Shown here piece after piece: positions 25,421 through 34,573 of a stretch of 64,000 nt of DNA; positions within the stretch are counted from its first letter, which is position 1, and each line of letters starts with the position of its first letter. This DNA comes from UBA8687 sp964564655 (GTDB taxonomy: Bacteria > Nitrospinota > Nitrospinia > Nitrospinales > VA-1). A program made the translations under genes and the position numbers. Below the pieces are notes generated by a model. The model saw nothing but the letters and a program-made list of their open reading frames with translations. It ran no database searches and was not told where the DNA came from. The stretch is from contig CAZMBO010000001.1 of the NCBI GenBank assembly GCA_964564655.1, forward strand, positions 1 to 64,000. The letters are read 5' to 3'.

Positions 25421-28135
25421 ATGCATAAGCAAGGTGTAGGGGACTTCCCCTTTTATTGTGGCATTAACTCGTTGTCTGAATTAGCAACTAAAGATGATAG
25501 ATGCGTAGTTTTGAATATTCTTGGTAAAGAAAGCTCAGGTGTTACCCCGGTTAGCCATGACTACTCAGGAGGGAATATTGTTTTTGGCACCGGTCCGGGA
25601 AAATCCGGCAAGAGTCTGACAACGAAGTCCGGTAAAATCCCAGTTTATAACTCTATTAAAGAGGGTATGGAGGCGGGGCATAAATTCAACACCGTTGTAA
25701 TCTATCTTCCCCCTTCGGGTGTGAAAGATGGGCTCGCCGAAGCCGTACGTGACAACCCGGACCTCACTAAGGCCATTATCCTTACTGAAAAAGTTTCGGT
25801 TAAAGATTCTAGAATCATGAGGGCAATTTGTCAGGCGAATAACGTTGATCTTTTTGGTGGCAATTGTCTTGGGTTGGCTGATGCCTGGAATCACGTCCGA
25901 CTGGGTGGAGCTCTGGGCGGAAACGCTCCTGAAGAATCACTCATTAAGGGTTCGGTTGCTTTGTTTTCCAACTCCGGCAACTTCACCACGACGATAGCCG
26001 TTTATCTTTCCACTGCAGGGTGGGGGACAACGACATCTGTTTCCAGCGGCAAAGACGTCTATATTCAGTACAGTGCAAAAGAATTTCTTTATGCGTTAGA
26101 TAACGACGATCGTTCAAAAGCCGCCGTACTATACAGTGAACCAGGCGGATACTATGAGTATGGGCTGAAGTCTGACAAGCCTATCATCGCTTGTGTTGTT
26201 GGGCGTTGGAAAGCACGATTGACTAAAGCTTGCGGCCATGCTGGATCTTTGTCGGGGTCTGGAGACGATGCTCTTGCTAAAGAACAATGGTTTATGGATT
26301 ATTTTGGAGTCGACGGAGTTTATACGCCAGAAAAACCAATCTTCTCGAAAAAGGGTGCCTTGGTTACCAACATTGCATATATTCCGGAAGCTTTGACCAA
26401 AGTCATGGAACTTAACAATTCTAAGCCGGATTTCGAGCCACGCGGCAGCCTTGATTTAAAGCCGTGGTTTGGCAATAACCAGGGTTTATCTCTACCTTCT
26501 GATCTGGATCTTTCTATTGTTGAAGCAGCCAATCCCTACAATGAACAGATCGAAGCTTTGGATAAAATGATAGGTGCCCAGCATCGACGCGAAACCTTGA
26601 AAGATGCGAGTGGTGCTTCGATGATGGATCCAAAAACTCAGGTGTCGAAAATTCACAACACTTCAATTCTTGATGCCTCTATGGCAACCTTTGAAGCTAA
26701 TCTAGTGTTCGCGCTTACACGGCAATACACTTGCGAATATGGTGAGAAGATCGCAAACATCGTCTTGAATATGTATGTGAATCAGTACAATCAGCCTACG
26801 ATGGCAGCGGCTCAAGCGGCACGAGATAACGGCAATTCTCCGAATACGGTGGTCTCCTCTGCGGTAGCGATTGTTGGGAAGAAAATGGTGCAAAAGGCAA
26901 TGGATGCTTCAAGTGCACTATTAGAGTTGTTTCAGTACACTAAACTCGACGGCCCAAAAGAGACATTCGATTATGCTGCCCAATTAAAAGAAGCAGATAA
27001 ATTTAAGGGTGCACTTTTAGCCGATGGCGAAGACCCTTGCGCTAGCAAATTAGCGGAATATCTAAATAAAGCCGGCGACTCCGTGTTTATTAAGTTTGTG
27101 CAAGACTTTGCAGCTGCTAACGGTGGAAAACTTTCTACCGATGCATTATTCGGTGCCGTTTGGGTTACTTTGGGTTGGGAAGCGTTGAGAGGCAAAAAGA
27201 TTTCCAAAGGCACGCTGATACGTCTTCCTTGGTATTCTCGCATCTATAGCACCATCGTTGGGGTTTCTGCTCCTTCCTCACGACACACGGAAGATAGTGT
27301 TGCCGGAGTTAAGCTAGAAGAGTTAATTCCTAACTATAGCTTTACAAAGACAGCGTTTGTTACTTTGTTGGGTCGTCAGCCTTCTGAGTCGGAGCTTTAT
27401 GAGTTTCAGGTTCTACTCGGCCTTATCATCACTAACGGACCGGGCACTATCTCTGCTCAAGGCGCTAAAGGTGCTGTCAGTGCAGATGGCCCCGAACAGC
27501 CTCAGCGAGTACAACTGAATAAAGGTTTTATCGGTTTTCTCACGCATACCGGGTTTGCCCATGGTGGAAATGGATTTGAAGCGGCAGCATTTCTTATGGA
27601 AAACTTCAAAGGTAAAGGGTTGAAAGACCCTTCTGATACCAATCATGGTCTGGATCTCGATGCTATGGCTCTAAAGGTTGCGAAGGAATATGCTGACTAT
27701 AAAAAGAAACAAAAAGCAATCGGTAACCTAGATTATGCCAAGTTGCCTTGTGTGAATCATCCCATATTCAAGGGCAAAGATGTGAATTACGACCCACGCG
27801 AAGTTTTCGTTAATGGCCTATTCAAGGAAAAAGGTATTAGTAACGTTTTCTTGGATTTTTATCATAGTCTCGTTCAGGGGTTGTTCGATGCGAAAGTTAG
27901 TAAGAATGTTTATTGTGTAAACATCGATGCAGTTATCGCCGTTATCCTTCTAAAAATTGTCTGGACAGATTTCAACGATGGTAAGATGAAAGAGGAAGAC
28001 ATCGAGTCTGCTAGTTTCGCAACCTTTCTGTTTGGTAGAATGATTGGTTGTGCGGCTGAAATCGATGATCATACCTCACGCGGCAAAAATATGGATACCC
28101 GAACCCCGGCGAGCAAATGTTCCTATGTAGGCTAA
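25421..28135 (+). CDS. aclA: ATP-citrate lyase, large subunit (CoA ligase plus citryl-CoA lyase), unusually long
   Basis: The N-terminal ~340 residues are the CoA-binding and ligase domains, with the phosphorylated histidine His273 in CGHAGSLSGSGDDALAKE and CoA-site motifs GGNCLGLADA and LFSNSGNFTTT. The C-terminal citrate-synthase-like lyase spans about 640-904 (HTGFAHGGNGFEAAAF, VNIDAVIAVILLK, FLFGRMIGCAAEIDDH). At 904 residues it is about 300 longer than Chlorobium-type AclA. The extra ~380-640 region reads like a second, degenerate citrate-synthase lobe: NTVVSSAVAIVGKKM and TDALFGAVWVTLGWEAL parallel the C-terminal lobe. A TTGGAGG site precedes the ATG. A strong terminator closes the unit. 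Confidence 0.92.
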   Translation: MHKQGVGDFPFYCGINSLSELATKDDRCVVLNILGKESSGVTPVSHDYSGGNIVFGTGPGKSGKSLTTKSGKIPVYNSIKEGMEAGHKFNTVVIYLPPSGVKDGLAEAVRDNPDLTKAIILTEKVSVKDSRIMRAICQANNVDLFGGNCLGLADAWNHVRLGGALGGNAPEESLIKGSVALFSNSGNFTTTIAVYLSTAGWGTTTSVSSGKDVYIQYSAKEFLYALDNDDRSKAAVLYSEPGGYYEYGLKSDKPIIACVVGRWKARLTKACGHAGSLSGSGDDALAKEQWFMDYFGVDGVYTPEKPIFSKKGALVTNIAYIPEALTKVMELNNSKPDFEPRGSLDLKPWFGNNQGLSLPSDLDLSIVEAANPYNEQIEALDKMIGAQHRRETLKDASGASMMDPKTQVSKIHNTSILDASMATFEANLVFALTRQYTCEYGEKIANIVLNMYVNQYNQPTMAAAQAARDNGNSPNTVVSSAVAIVGKKMVQKAMDASSALLELFQYTKLDGPKETFDYAAQLKEADKFKGALLADGEDPCASKLAEYLNKAGDSVFIKFVQDFAAANGGKLSTDALFGAVWVTLGWEALRGKKISKGTLIRLPWYSRIYSTIVGVSAPSSRHTEDSVAGVKLEELIPNYSFTKTAFVTLLGRQPSESELYEFQVLLGLIITNGPGTISAQGAKGAVSADGPEQPQRVQLNKGFIGFLTHTGFAHGGNGFEAAAFLMENFKGKGLKDPSDTNHGLDLDAMALKVAKEYADYKKKQKAIGNLDYAKLPCVNHPIFKGKDVNYDPREVFVNGLFKEKGISNVFLDFYHSLVQGLFDAKVSKNVYCVNIDAVIAVILLKIVWTDFNDGKMKEEDIESASFATFLFGRMIGCAAEIDDHTSRGKNMDTRTPASKCSYVG

Positions 28136-28195
28136 CCGGACTACGCTTGATGGGAACCGGACAGATCAATAAATCAGGTTTAATATGGAAGTTTG

Positions 28196-28229
28196 AAAGG
28201 GCCTTTACTCTTTAGAGTAAGGGCCTTTT
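28196..28229 (+). terminator. Rho-independent terminator of aclBA
   Basis: A 15-bp stem (28196-28210 with 28215-28229, two G-U pairs) closes a TTTA loop; the descending arm ends in TTTT and is followed by a T-rich stretch. It is the strongest terminator in the window and separates aclBA from the next gene. Confidence 0.88.
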
Positions 28230-28295
28230 GTATTTTTACCAGCCTTTGTTCTTAGAACAAAGAAAAACTAAGTTAATTCTTACCAGAGGTGTTTT

Positions 28296-29051
28296 GTGCA
28301 ATGTCAGGAAGGTTTGTTGAAAGCCCCTTATCATTATTCACTGATTCAAAAATATATTTTTGACGATTTACCCTTGATCGCCATGAATGTGGCTCGTATT
28401 GGTGCTCAGACGCCAGGAATAGCTTATGAAATCGCTGATGGCGAAAAGCATTTCGTGACGATTGGGTTTGGTCCCATGAACTGGTTACTCATTACGCCGG
28501 ATGTCCCAGCATCAGGTGGATTTAGTGTGTTCGACGAAATAGCTGTAGGGGATGAAGAAATGCCCGAGTCTGAAGGAGATATGTTGCTATATTTTTCATC
28601 CGGACATCCGAAGCTAAACCGTGAGTTAGCAAAAAGGGTTCAAGAACTATTTGGCGATAAAGCCGAGTTGATTGAGGATGTTGAAGTCGAGGGTGGTGAG
28701 CATTCCAACCTTGCAGAAGTAAAGAAGCAGGTCTTGATCGAAGACCGCAATTTCCTCGATCAGGCACAAAGTAGCTTTTTAAGCACGCATCGATTTTCTT
28801 CCATGGATGAAACGACTACCGATCTGCCGCAGCACCGTTATAATTATAAAACGGATAATGAGTCCGGCGACTATGTTTTGACCTTTGATAAAAACCCGTC
28901 AACACTGGAAGAACATAGCGAATCCTTAACTCAACCTGCAAAATCCCGTGGCCTGTTTTTTATCCCGTCTCTGGAATTATTGACTAGTTTGAGAATGGGA
29001 GGCATTCGCATGGGTTCTCTCGCTATCAACGCCCGTTGGAAAGGATACTGA
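28296..29051 (+). CDS. Unknown 251-residue protein downstream of aclBA
   Basis: I do not recognise this soluble protein. Notable features are the glycine/aromatic strand VTIGFGPMNWLLITPDVPAS near residue 50, an acidic stretch around 115-130 (EDVEVEGGEHSN), and a basic, glycine-rich C-terminus (LRMGGIRMGSLAINARWKGY). No signal peptide or membrane helix is present. It starts at GTG (28296-28298), with AGAGGTG upstream; no in-frame ATG lies nearby. The aclA terminator separates it from aclBA, so it may have its own promoter or depend on read-through. A link to the reductive TCA cycle is suggested only by position. Confidence 0.7.
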   Translation: MQCQEGLLKAPYHYSLIQKYIFDDLPLIAMNVARIGAQTPGIAYEIADGEKHFVTIGFGPMNWLLITPDVPASGGFSVFDEIAVGDEEMPESEGDMLLYFSSGHPKLNRELAKRVQELFGDKAELIEDVEVEGGEHSNLAEVKKQVLIEDRNFLDQAQSSFLSTHRFSSMDETTTDLPQHRYNYKTDNESGDYVLTFDKNPSTLEEHSESLTQPAKSRGLFFIPSLELLTSLRMGGIRMGSLAINARWKGY

Positions 29052-29107
29052 CGTGATTGGTAACAGGTAGTTAAAAATAATAATTTTAGCTCTAGGAGTT
29101 AAATTTT

Positions 29108-29911
29108 ATGAAAAGAATATTCGTATTTACTGTCATTGCTTTATTAGCTTTATTAAGTTTAGTGGCTTTGGCAAATGCAGGGGTGCAAACGAAAGAGATT
29201 GAATACAGCCATAATGGTGTAAAACTAACTGGTTACTTGGCTTTTAACGACTCCAAAGTAGGCAAACGCCCTGGTATTCTGGTGGTGCATGAGTGGTGGG
29301 GCCATAATGACCATGCCCGCAATCGCGCTATAATGCTGGCTAAATCCGGATATACTGCATTAGCCTTGGATATGTATGGGGATGGAAAACTGGCGAATCA
29401 CCCAAAGAAAGCTGGTGAACTTATGAATCTAACTTTTAGTAATTGGTTGGATTCTCAAGAGCGATACAATAAGGCGTTGGAAGTTTTGAAGGCTCATAAA
29501 ACAGTTGATGCCGCTCGCATCGGTTCTATTGGGTTTTGTTTTGGCGGTGCGGTCTCAATCAAAATGGCTAGAGGCGGTGCAGACTTAAAAGGGATAGTTG
29601 CTTTTCACAGCGCATTACCTGTCGAACCTGCGATAACTAAGAACTCCATGAAGTCAGCAGTTCTTGTTATTAATGGGTCTGAGGATGATTTTTTGAAGCC
29701 TGAAGCGGTTGCTTCTTTCTCGCAAGATATGTTCAAGGGGAATGTCGACTTTACCTATATGAGCCTGAAGGGGGTTAAGCACAGTTTCACCAATCCTCAG
29801 GCCGATGAGTTTAGCGAAAAATTTAATATCGCGGCTCTTCAATACAACAAAAAGGCGGATGAACAATCCTGGATATTTATGCTTAACTTTTTTAAACGCG
29901 TATTTAATTAG
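29108..29911 (+). CDS. Exported dienelactone hydrolase family protein
   Basis: The 267-residue protein starts with a Sec signal (KRIFVFTVIALLALLSLVAL, cleavage near ANA). The alpha/beta hydrolase fold follows: LVVHEWWGHNDHARNRA near residue 57, the nucleophile motif GFCFGG with catalytic Cys near residue 140, Asp in NGSEDDFL near 195, and His in GVKHSFTNPQ near 220. The Cys-Asp-His triad is intact, as in dienelactone hydrolases. The export signal is unusual for an enzyme of aromatic degradation, and no such pathway is nearby, so the true substrate is open. TAGGAG precedes the ATG. Confidence 0.88.
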   Translation: MKRIFVFTVIALLALLSLVALANAGVQTKEIEYSHNGVKLTGYLAFNDSKVGKRPGILVVHEWWGHNDHARNRAIMLAKSGYTALALDMYGDGKLANHPKKAGELMNLTFSNWLDSQERYNKALEVLKAHKTVDAARIGSIGFCFGGAVSIKMARGGADLKGIVAFHSALPVEPAITKNSMKSAVLVINGSEDDFLKPEAVASFSQDMFKGNVDFTYMSLKGVKHSFTNPQADEFSEKFNIAALQYNKKADEQSWIFMLNFFKRVFN

Positions 29912-29987
29912 TTAGGCAAATTAGAAAAATTAATAACATTTTTATAATTTGGCAATCATTATAACCGTTTGAAAGCTAGTAATGATT

Positions 29988-31001
29988 TTATTTGACGGGT
30001 ACTGCCCGTGCGCTTGGAGCGGTGTGCCTACTATAGATGTGGTCTGCGATGGCATCTAAATATGCGATGTATTTTGGCTCTGGAAATTCGGCTTTTCTAA
30101 GGTGTGATTTTGCCCGGTCGATGTAGTAGCGGGCAAAGTTAAGCGTGTAGTCTATAGACTTATGTTTGTGCATATGCTTGACGATATATTGTACTTCGTC
30201 AGGTCCGATGTTCTCGTTTTTAATGAATCCTTCGATTTCTTTTTTTAGTTCGCAGTCGGCGTTATGATAAAGGTGATGCAGTGGAAGTGTTACATGACCT
30301 TCCTTGAAATCGGTTCCAGTCGGTTTGCCTAACACCTTTTCATCGGCATCGTAGTCCAGTGCATCGTCCATTAACTGAAATGCCATGCCAAAGTCATCTC
30401 CAAAAGAAATGATTGCGGTTTCTTGCTGTTCTGTGGCGCCAGCTAGCAGTCCACCTAACCTCGCGCTTACTGAAAGAATGGACGCGGTTTTACGGTATAT
30501 TACATCAAGGATATGTTTTTCAGTTACATTGATCTTGCGGGCTTCAGCATATTCAAGGATGCCTCCTTCGACCAGAATTTTTGTGGCTTCTGTGATGGCT
30601 TGGATGATTTTTCTTTCACAGTCATCTGCTAGGATGAGAATAGCACGTGAGATTAAAAAGTCGCCAACTAGTATGCTGGCATCGGAGCCCCATTTTGCGT
30701 TGACGGTCTCTTTGCCACGTCTTACTGTAGTTTCATCTACTACATCATCGTGTAAAAGGGTTGCTGCATGAAGGTATTCGACAACGCAGCCATGTTTGAC
30801 AACAGTTTCATCTGCATCGCGACCACATAGTTTGGCTGTCAGAAGGGTCAGCATGGGGCGAATGCGTTTGCCGCCACAGCTCATTAAATAGGAACTGATT
30901 CCAGGAATAAGTGGAATGTCAGATTTATAGTTTTCGTTAATGGCTTGTTCAACTTTGGAGAGGTCGTTTGCTAAGCCCTGTGTAACGTCTATGAAATCCA
31001 T
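29988..31001 (-). CDS. ispB: Long-chain polyprenyl diphosphate synthase (IspB-like)
   Basis: The enzyme (337 residues from this start) builds a trans-polyprenyl diphosphate, probably the side chain of the respiratory quinone. The first Asp-rich motif is LLHDDVVDE and the second LMDDALDYDADE, with GGKRIRPML and the KTA motif (RKTASILS) in place. A GTG at 31020-31022 would add seven residues; the ATG at 30999-31001 aligns better with family N-termini (MDFIDVTQGLANDL) and has AAGAG upstream. Chain length (hepta, octa or nona) cannot be read from sequence alone. No other quinone gene is close. Confidence 0.9.
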   Translation of the reverse strand: MDFIDVTQGLANDLSKVEQAINENYKSDIPLIPGISSYLMSCGGKRIRPMLTLLTAKLCGRDADETVVKHGCVVEYLHAATLLHDDVVDETTVRRGKETVNAKWGSDASILVGDFLISRAILILADDCERKIIQAITEATKILVEGGILEYAEARKINVTEKHILDVIYRKTASILSVSARLGGLLAGATEQQETAIISFGDDFGMAFQLMDDALDYDADEKVLGKPTGTDFKEGHVTLPLHHLYHNADCELKKEIEGFIKNENIGPDEVQYIVKHMHKHKSIDYTLNFARYYIDRAKSHLRKAEFPEPKYIAYLDAIADHIYSRHTAPSARAVPVK

Positions 31002-31022
31002 ATCTACTCTTGTTGGATGCAC

Positions 31023-31362
31023 TTATAGTGAAGGCGCCGATTTTATGATGCTACAATAATACAATCTATTTAACCTTAAAACTTTATATGCTTACTTAAG
31101 TTTTAGACCCTGTCCGGCGCGAAACTTATTCTCTCAGTTACCAGGTTGTTTTTATGCTCGGTATTAATTCGAAAGTCCCTAGTTTTATGAGAAATTTTGG
31201 AGTTTGTCAAGGTATTTGTAGCTTGTTTGAGATTGCGATATGATTGGAATTTAATGCTTTAAATTACACTTAGGATGTTGAGCTTTAGGGCCGAAAACTC
31301 CTGTTTTAAAACCTGAAACCCAAGCTTAATCAGGTAAATTTTATTTAAGAAATATTTAGAGT
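31023..31362. other. Non-coding gap between divergent genes
   Basis: This 340-base AT-rich stretch separates ispB (leftward) from the glycosyltransferase gene (rightward). I see no convincing frame, RNA gene or terminator. It must hold promoters for both, but no clear pair of -35/-10 boxes stands out. Confidence 0.4.
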
Positions 31363-32214
31363 ATGAGCCCACCTTTGGTTTCGGTAATTATTCCAACTTT
31401 TAACAGAGCCTACTGTGTTGCTGAAAGCATTCGCTCCGTTTTAGCGCAGAGTGAATTGGAAATAATTGTTGTAAATGACGGTTCTACGGATGAAACAGTT
31501 AAAGAACTTGCAAGTTTTCCTACCATTCAGGTAATAAATTTAGCTGAGAATCATGGAGTTTCTTATGCCAGAAATAAGGGTCTTGAGCAGGCACGGGGAT
31601 CATTGATTTGCTTTTTGGACTCAGATGATTTATGGGAAGAGGGCAAAATAAAAGCTCAAGTCCAATGGATGCAGGGCCACCCAGAGTGTAAGGCAGTCTA
31701 TACAGATGAGTTATGGATTCGTAATGGAGTTCGTGTTAATCCCATGAACAAGCATCAGAAATTTTCCGGAGATATTTTTAGGCAATGTTTACCTTTATGT
31801 ATAGTGAGTCCATCTTCAGTTATGTTACGTAAATCGGTTTTGGATGAAGTGGGTGGGTTTGATGAGTTAATGTCTGTATGTGAGGATTATGATCTTTGGT
31901 TGAGAATTGCAGTGCGCTACCCTTTTAAGTTTTTAAGAGAAAAATTGATTGTTAAGCGTGGCGGACATGAAGATCAGTTGTCGCGGAAATACTGGGGAAT
32001 GGATCGATGGCGAATTTATGCTCTTGACAAGCTTTTACGTGGTGACGATTTAAACATGCAGCAGCGGGAGTGGGTTACCGAAATGCTGATTAAAAAAAGC
32101 AGTATTTTGATTCAGGGTTTTGAAAAAAGAGGTAAAACTGAAGAAGCTAGGGTTTATAAGAATCTTGTGTTTCATTATTCAAAGAAGGTCGATTCGGCAA
32201 CTTCAAAATTATGA
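31363..32214 (+). CDS. Family 2 glycosyltransferase
   Basis: The 283-residue GT-A enzyme begins PLVSVIIPTFNRAYCVAESI, then VVNDGSTDETVKELA near residue 45 and the metal-binding FLDSDDLW near residue 85. GGFDELMSVCEDYDLWLRIA supplies the conserved ED acceptor-site acid. It should transfer a sugar from a nucleotide donor to a surface polysaccharide or glycoprotein, on the cytoplasmic side. Its stop codon overlaps the next start (ATGA), so it is translationally coupled to the HEAT-repeat gene. This pairing is the best clue to its role. Confidence 0.88.
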   Translation: MSPPLVSVIIPTFNRAYCVAESIRSVLAQSELEIIVVNDGSTDETVKELASFPTIQVINLAENHGVSYARNKGLEQARGSLICFLDSDDLWEEGKIKAQVQWMQGHPECKAVYTDELWIRNGVRVNPMNKHQKFSGDIFRQCLPLCIVSPSSVMLRKSVLDEVGGFDELMSVCEDYDLWLRIAVRYPFKFLREKLIVKRGGHEDQLSRKYWGMDRWRIYALDKLLRGDDLNMQQREWVTEMLIKKSSILIQGFEKRGKTEEARVYKNLVFHYSKKVDSATSKL

Positions 32215-33332
32215 TGAGAAAGTTGATTTATATAGTGGCGTTTGTCTTCTTGGGTCTTCAGGGTTTTACTGATGCAGATTCTAAGACGGAAGGGATTTTG
32301 CAAAAGCTTCGTGAAGACTGTCAGGTATTATTAATAGAAACTTATAAAAACGAGAATTCCTTTGTGCGAGCAGCTGTGATGCGTGCGGCGGGGGAGTCTC
32401 ATGATCCTAAACTGATCCCTCTCCTTAATAGAGGGATTCGTGATTATTATCCTACAGCGCGATTGTTTGCTTTGCAGGGATTAAAAGAAATCTCATCCAC
32501 AGCTGCCCTTGCTGCAGCTCGCAAGCTCACAGAAGATCCGGACATATGGGTACGGAGTTCTGCGGTGGAAATGTTAGGGGATGAAGGTGGCTTAGAAATG
32601 GTGGAAGAAATCCGCGGCTATCTTAAATCGTATGATGTGCCGATGAAGTTGGCGGCTTCTGCGGGACTGGTCAAACTTGGGGAAATTGAATATATAGAAG
32701 AAGTGTTGAACCCATTGACGCATCCGATTCCTGATCGGCGCTATCAGGCTATCGGGCATCTTGGCAAGATAGGGGGTAAGAAAGTATTACCTCATTTGAT
32801 TAAATTATTCGATCATTCTGAGCCAGAGATGATTTATTATAGCTTAAAAGCCTTAGAAGGTAAGGCAACTCCGGAAATGTTACCGAAACTGAGAGAACTG
32901 GTAAAACATTCCAACTCTTCTATTCGCCAGGCGGCCGCCATGGCCATGGGTAATTTAAACAACGCAGAAGCTGATTTAATTCCACTATGCGCGGATGAAG
33001 ATGGCTTGACTAAACTATCTGCAGCGGTAGCGCTATATCGGATCGGCTCTGACGCTTGCCAAGTGGTATTTGAGGAGTTGTTGAGCCATCAAGACTTTAA
33101 GGTGCGGAGCTCGATGGCCCGAGTATTGGGGAAGACAGCCATCCCCAAAAGGTTGCAGATATTGACAACGGCATTGCGAGACTCTCATTCCCGTGTTCGT
33201 ACGGCAGCGGTAAGAGGTGTGGGAATGATGGGTGGCCCCGAAGCATTTCCTTTATTAGTGAAAATGTTAGAAGATCGGAAAGAAGCTATCCGCGCCTATG
33301 CGGCGGGAAACCTAATCCGCTTGCTGGAATGA
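32211..33332 (+). CDS. Exported HEAT-repeat protein
   Basis: The 373-residue protein has a signal peptide (KLIYIVAFVFLGLQGFTDA) and then about ten HEAT/PBS-lyase-type repeats of ~31 residues, each with the pattern (V/I)RxxAAxxLGxxG, e.g. DIWVRSSAVEMLGDEGGLEM and SSIRQAAAMAMGNLNNAE. Such solenoids bind proteins and have no enzymatic activity. Location should be periplasmic. It overlaps the glycosyltransferase gene by four bases. The stop abuts the birA stop from the opposite strand. Confidence 0.85.
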   Translation: MMRKLIYIVAFVFLGLQGFTDADSKTEGILQKLREDCQVLLIETYKNENSFVRAAVMRAAGESHDPKLIPLLNRGIRDYYPTARLFALQGLKEISSTAALAAARKLTEDPDIWVRSSAVEMLGDEGGLEMVEEIRGYLKSYDVPMKLAASAGLVKLGEIEYIEEVLNPLTHPIPDRRYQAIGHLGKIGGKKVLPHLIKLFDHSEPEMIYYSLKALEGKATPEMLPKLRELVKHSNSSIRQAAAMAMGNLNNAEADLIPLCADEDGLTKLSAAVALYRIGSDACQVVFEELLSHQDFKVRSSMARVLGKTAIPKRLQILTTALRDSHSRVRTAAVRGVGMMGGPEAFPLLVKMLEDRKEAIRAYAAGNLIRLLE

Positions 33333-34115
33333 TTATCCCAAGCGGACTTCTCCGGAATCGAAAGCTGTTTCTTCTCCTGCTTCATTGGCAATGACCAGTC
33401 TTCCTAGATTATCTAATCGAATGGCTTTCCCCGTAATGCTTTGACTGCTCTTTTTGAGGGTAATGGTTTTTCCGAATAGATCGGTATGACGAGTCCAATT
33501 TTTAATGAGCATTTCCACCGTATATTTTTTTAGTTCACTATACTGAAAATCCAATTGGGTTATTAACTGTTTGATTAATGCTGTGCGGTTTATTTCCTCC
33601 CCAGTTTCTAGCTTAAGTGAAGTAGCGATTTCTTTGATGTCGATGGGGAATTCAGTCTGGTTAACATTGATGCCGATGCCAATAATTACCGCAGGAATTT
33701 TTACGGGATAGTATTCACATAAAACACCGGCAATTTTTTTTCCATTAAGTAGAAGATCATTAGGCCATTTCAGTCGGACGCGGTTCGAAGTAAACTTATT
33801 TACCGCTATAGCAGTTGCAAGGCCTGCCATTAACGTAAGAATTGGCAATTGTTCGGGAGGAAGATTGGGTCTAATCAAAGTCGAGATATATACTCCAGTT
33901 CCAGGAGCTGAATACCAGGTTCTTCCCAATCGGCCTTTTCCGCCTGTTTGACTGTCCGCCAAGACTATTAGCCCTTGTTCAGGAGGATGATCTGCTAGCC
34001 TGCGGCTTATTTCCGCATTGGTGGAGTCGGTTTCAGCAAGAAATCGCCACTGCCTTCTAGTTTGTGAGGGCATATTTTGTAGAGCAGAAAGGTCAATGTC
34101 TCGTGAATTAGACAA
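33333..34115 (-). CDS. birA: Biotin-[acetyl-CoA carboxylase] ligase
   Basis: The 260-residue enzyme attaches biotin to carboxylase carrier proteins. The biotin/ATP loop is GGKGRLGRTW (GRGRRGR-like) near residue 58, followed by KWPNDLLLNGKKIAGVLCE and IGIGINVNQTEFP. There is no N-terminal winged helix, so this is a class I ligase that cannot repress biotin genes. Translation seems to start at TTG (34113-34115), supported by AAAAGGA with seven-base spacing; the next ATG is 14 codons in, closer to the catalytic fold. The gene stands alone. Confidence 0.93.
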   Translation of the reverse strand: MSNSRDIDLSALQNMPSQTRRQWRFLAETDSTNAEISRRLADHPPEQGLIVLADSQTGGKGRLGRTWYSAPGTGVYISTLIRPNLPPEQLPILTLMAGLATAIAVNKFTSNRVRLKWPNDLLLNGKKIAGVLCEYYPVKIPAVIIGIGINVNQTEFPIDIKEIATSLKLETGEEINRTALIKQLITQLDFQYSELKKYTVEMLIKNWTRHTDLFGKTITLKKSSQSITGKAIRLDNLGRLVIANEAGEETAFDSGEVRLG

Positions 34116-34296
34116 ATTTAAATCCTTTTATTTAGAATACTAGGCCCAGCAAGGGCTGATATTTCCTATTGTAAGAGGAAATTCTTAAAAAATGATTGAA
34201 TTATTGTAAAAAAATTGATAAAAAGCGTACTTCAAAGTGGTTCCAGCTCAGCAAAACACTGCTTGGAATCAAAACTTTTTGAGAGGAGAAAGCTGG

Positions 34297-34425
34297 ATGA
34301 AAAAGTTGGTAGCTTCCTTTATTTTGGTTTCATTAGTATTGTTTTTGTCTTCCTGTTCTATGGAGCAGAGGTGTTACGAAGGTGAATGTGAGCCACCTGA
34401 AGGCGTTGAAGAGAAACACGAATAA
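34297..34425 (+). CDS. 42-residue lipoprotein
   Basis: The ATG at 34297 follows GAGAGGAG and opens a short frame: KK head, hydrophobic segment, and an ideal lipobox LSSC with Cys20. The mature part is only 23 residues, acidic, and carries a CxxGxC-like motif in QRCYEGECEPP. It is followed by a terminator, so it forms its own transcription unit. A frame open further upstream (to 34237) lacks a ribosome binding site and would bury the signal. Function is unknown. Confidence 0.75.
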   Translation: MKKLVASFILVSLVLFLSSCSMEQRCYEGECEPPEGVEEKHE

Positions 34426-34453
34426 GTTTATTTTTTACTGAATTCATTTGGAT

Positions 34454-34476
34454 GGCGGGGAGTTTTCCCGCCTTTT
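34454..34476 (+). terminator. Rho-independent terminator of the small lipoprotein gene
   Basis: GGCGGG (34454-34459) pairs with CCCGCC (34467-34472) around a 7-base loop, followed by TTTT. It lies 28 bases after the lipoprotein stop. Confidence 0.82.
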
Positions 34477-34542
34477 GAATGTCCTCTTTGCATTCTATCT
34501 ATCTTTCCTTGCGCTTAAGCAATTACCTTCTTTTCTAATACC

Positions 34543-34573
34543 TTGACAGCACATGTTCAAGGGATGTTAGAAT
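34543..34573 (+). promoter_or_regulatory. Possible promoter of the radical SAM operon
   Basis: TTGACA (34543-34548) and TAGAAT (34568-34573) form good boxes, and the -10 is extended by TG one base upstream. The 19-base spacing is longer than ideal, which the extended -10 may offset. The leader to 34763 would be about 180 bases. Confidence 0.42.
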
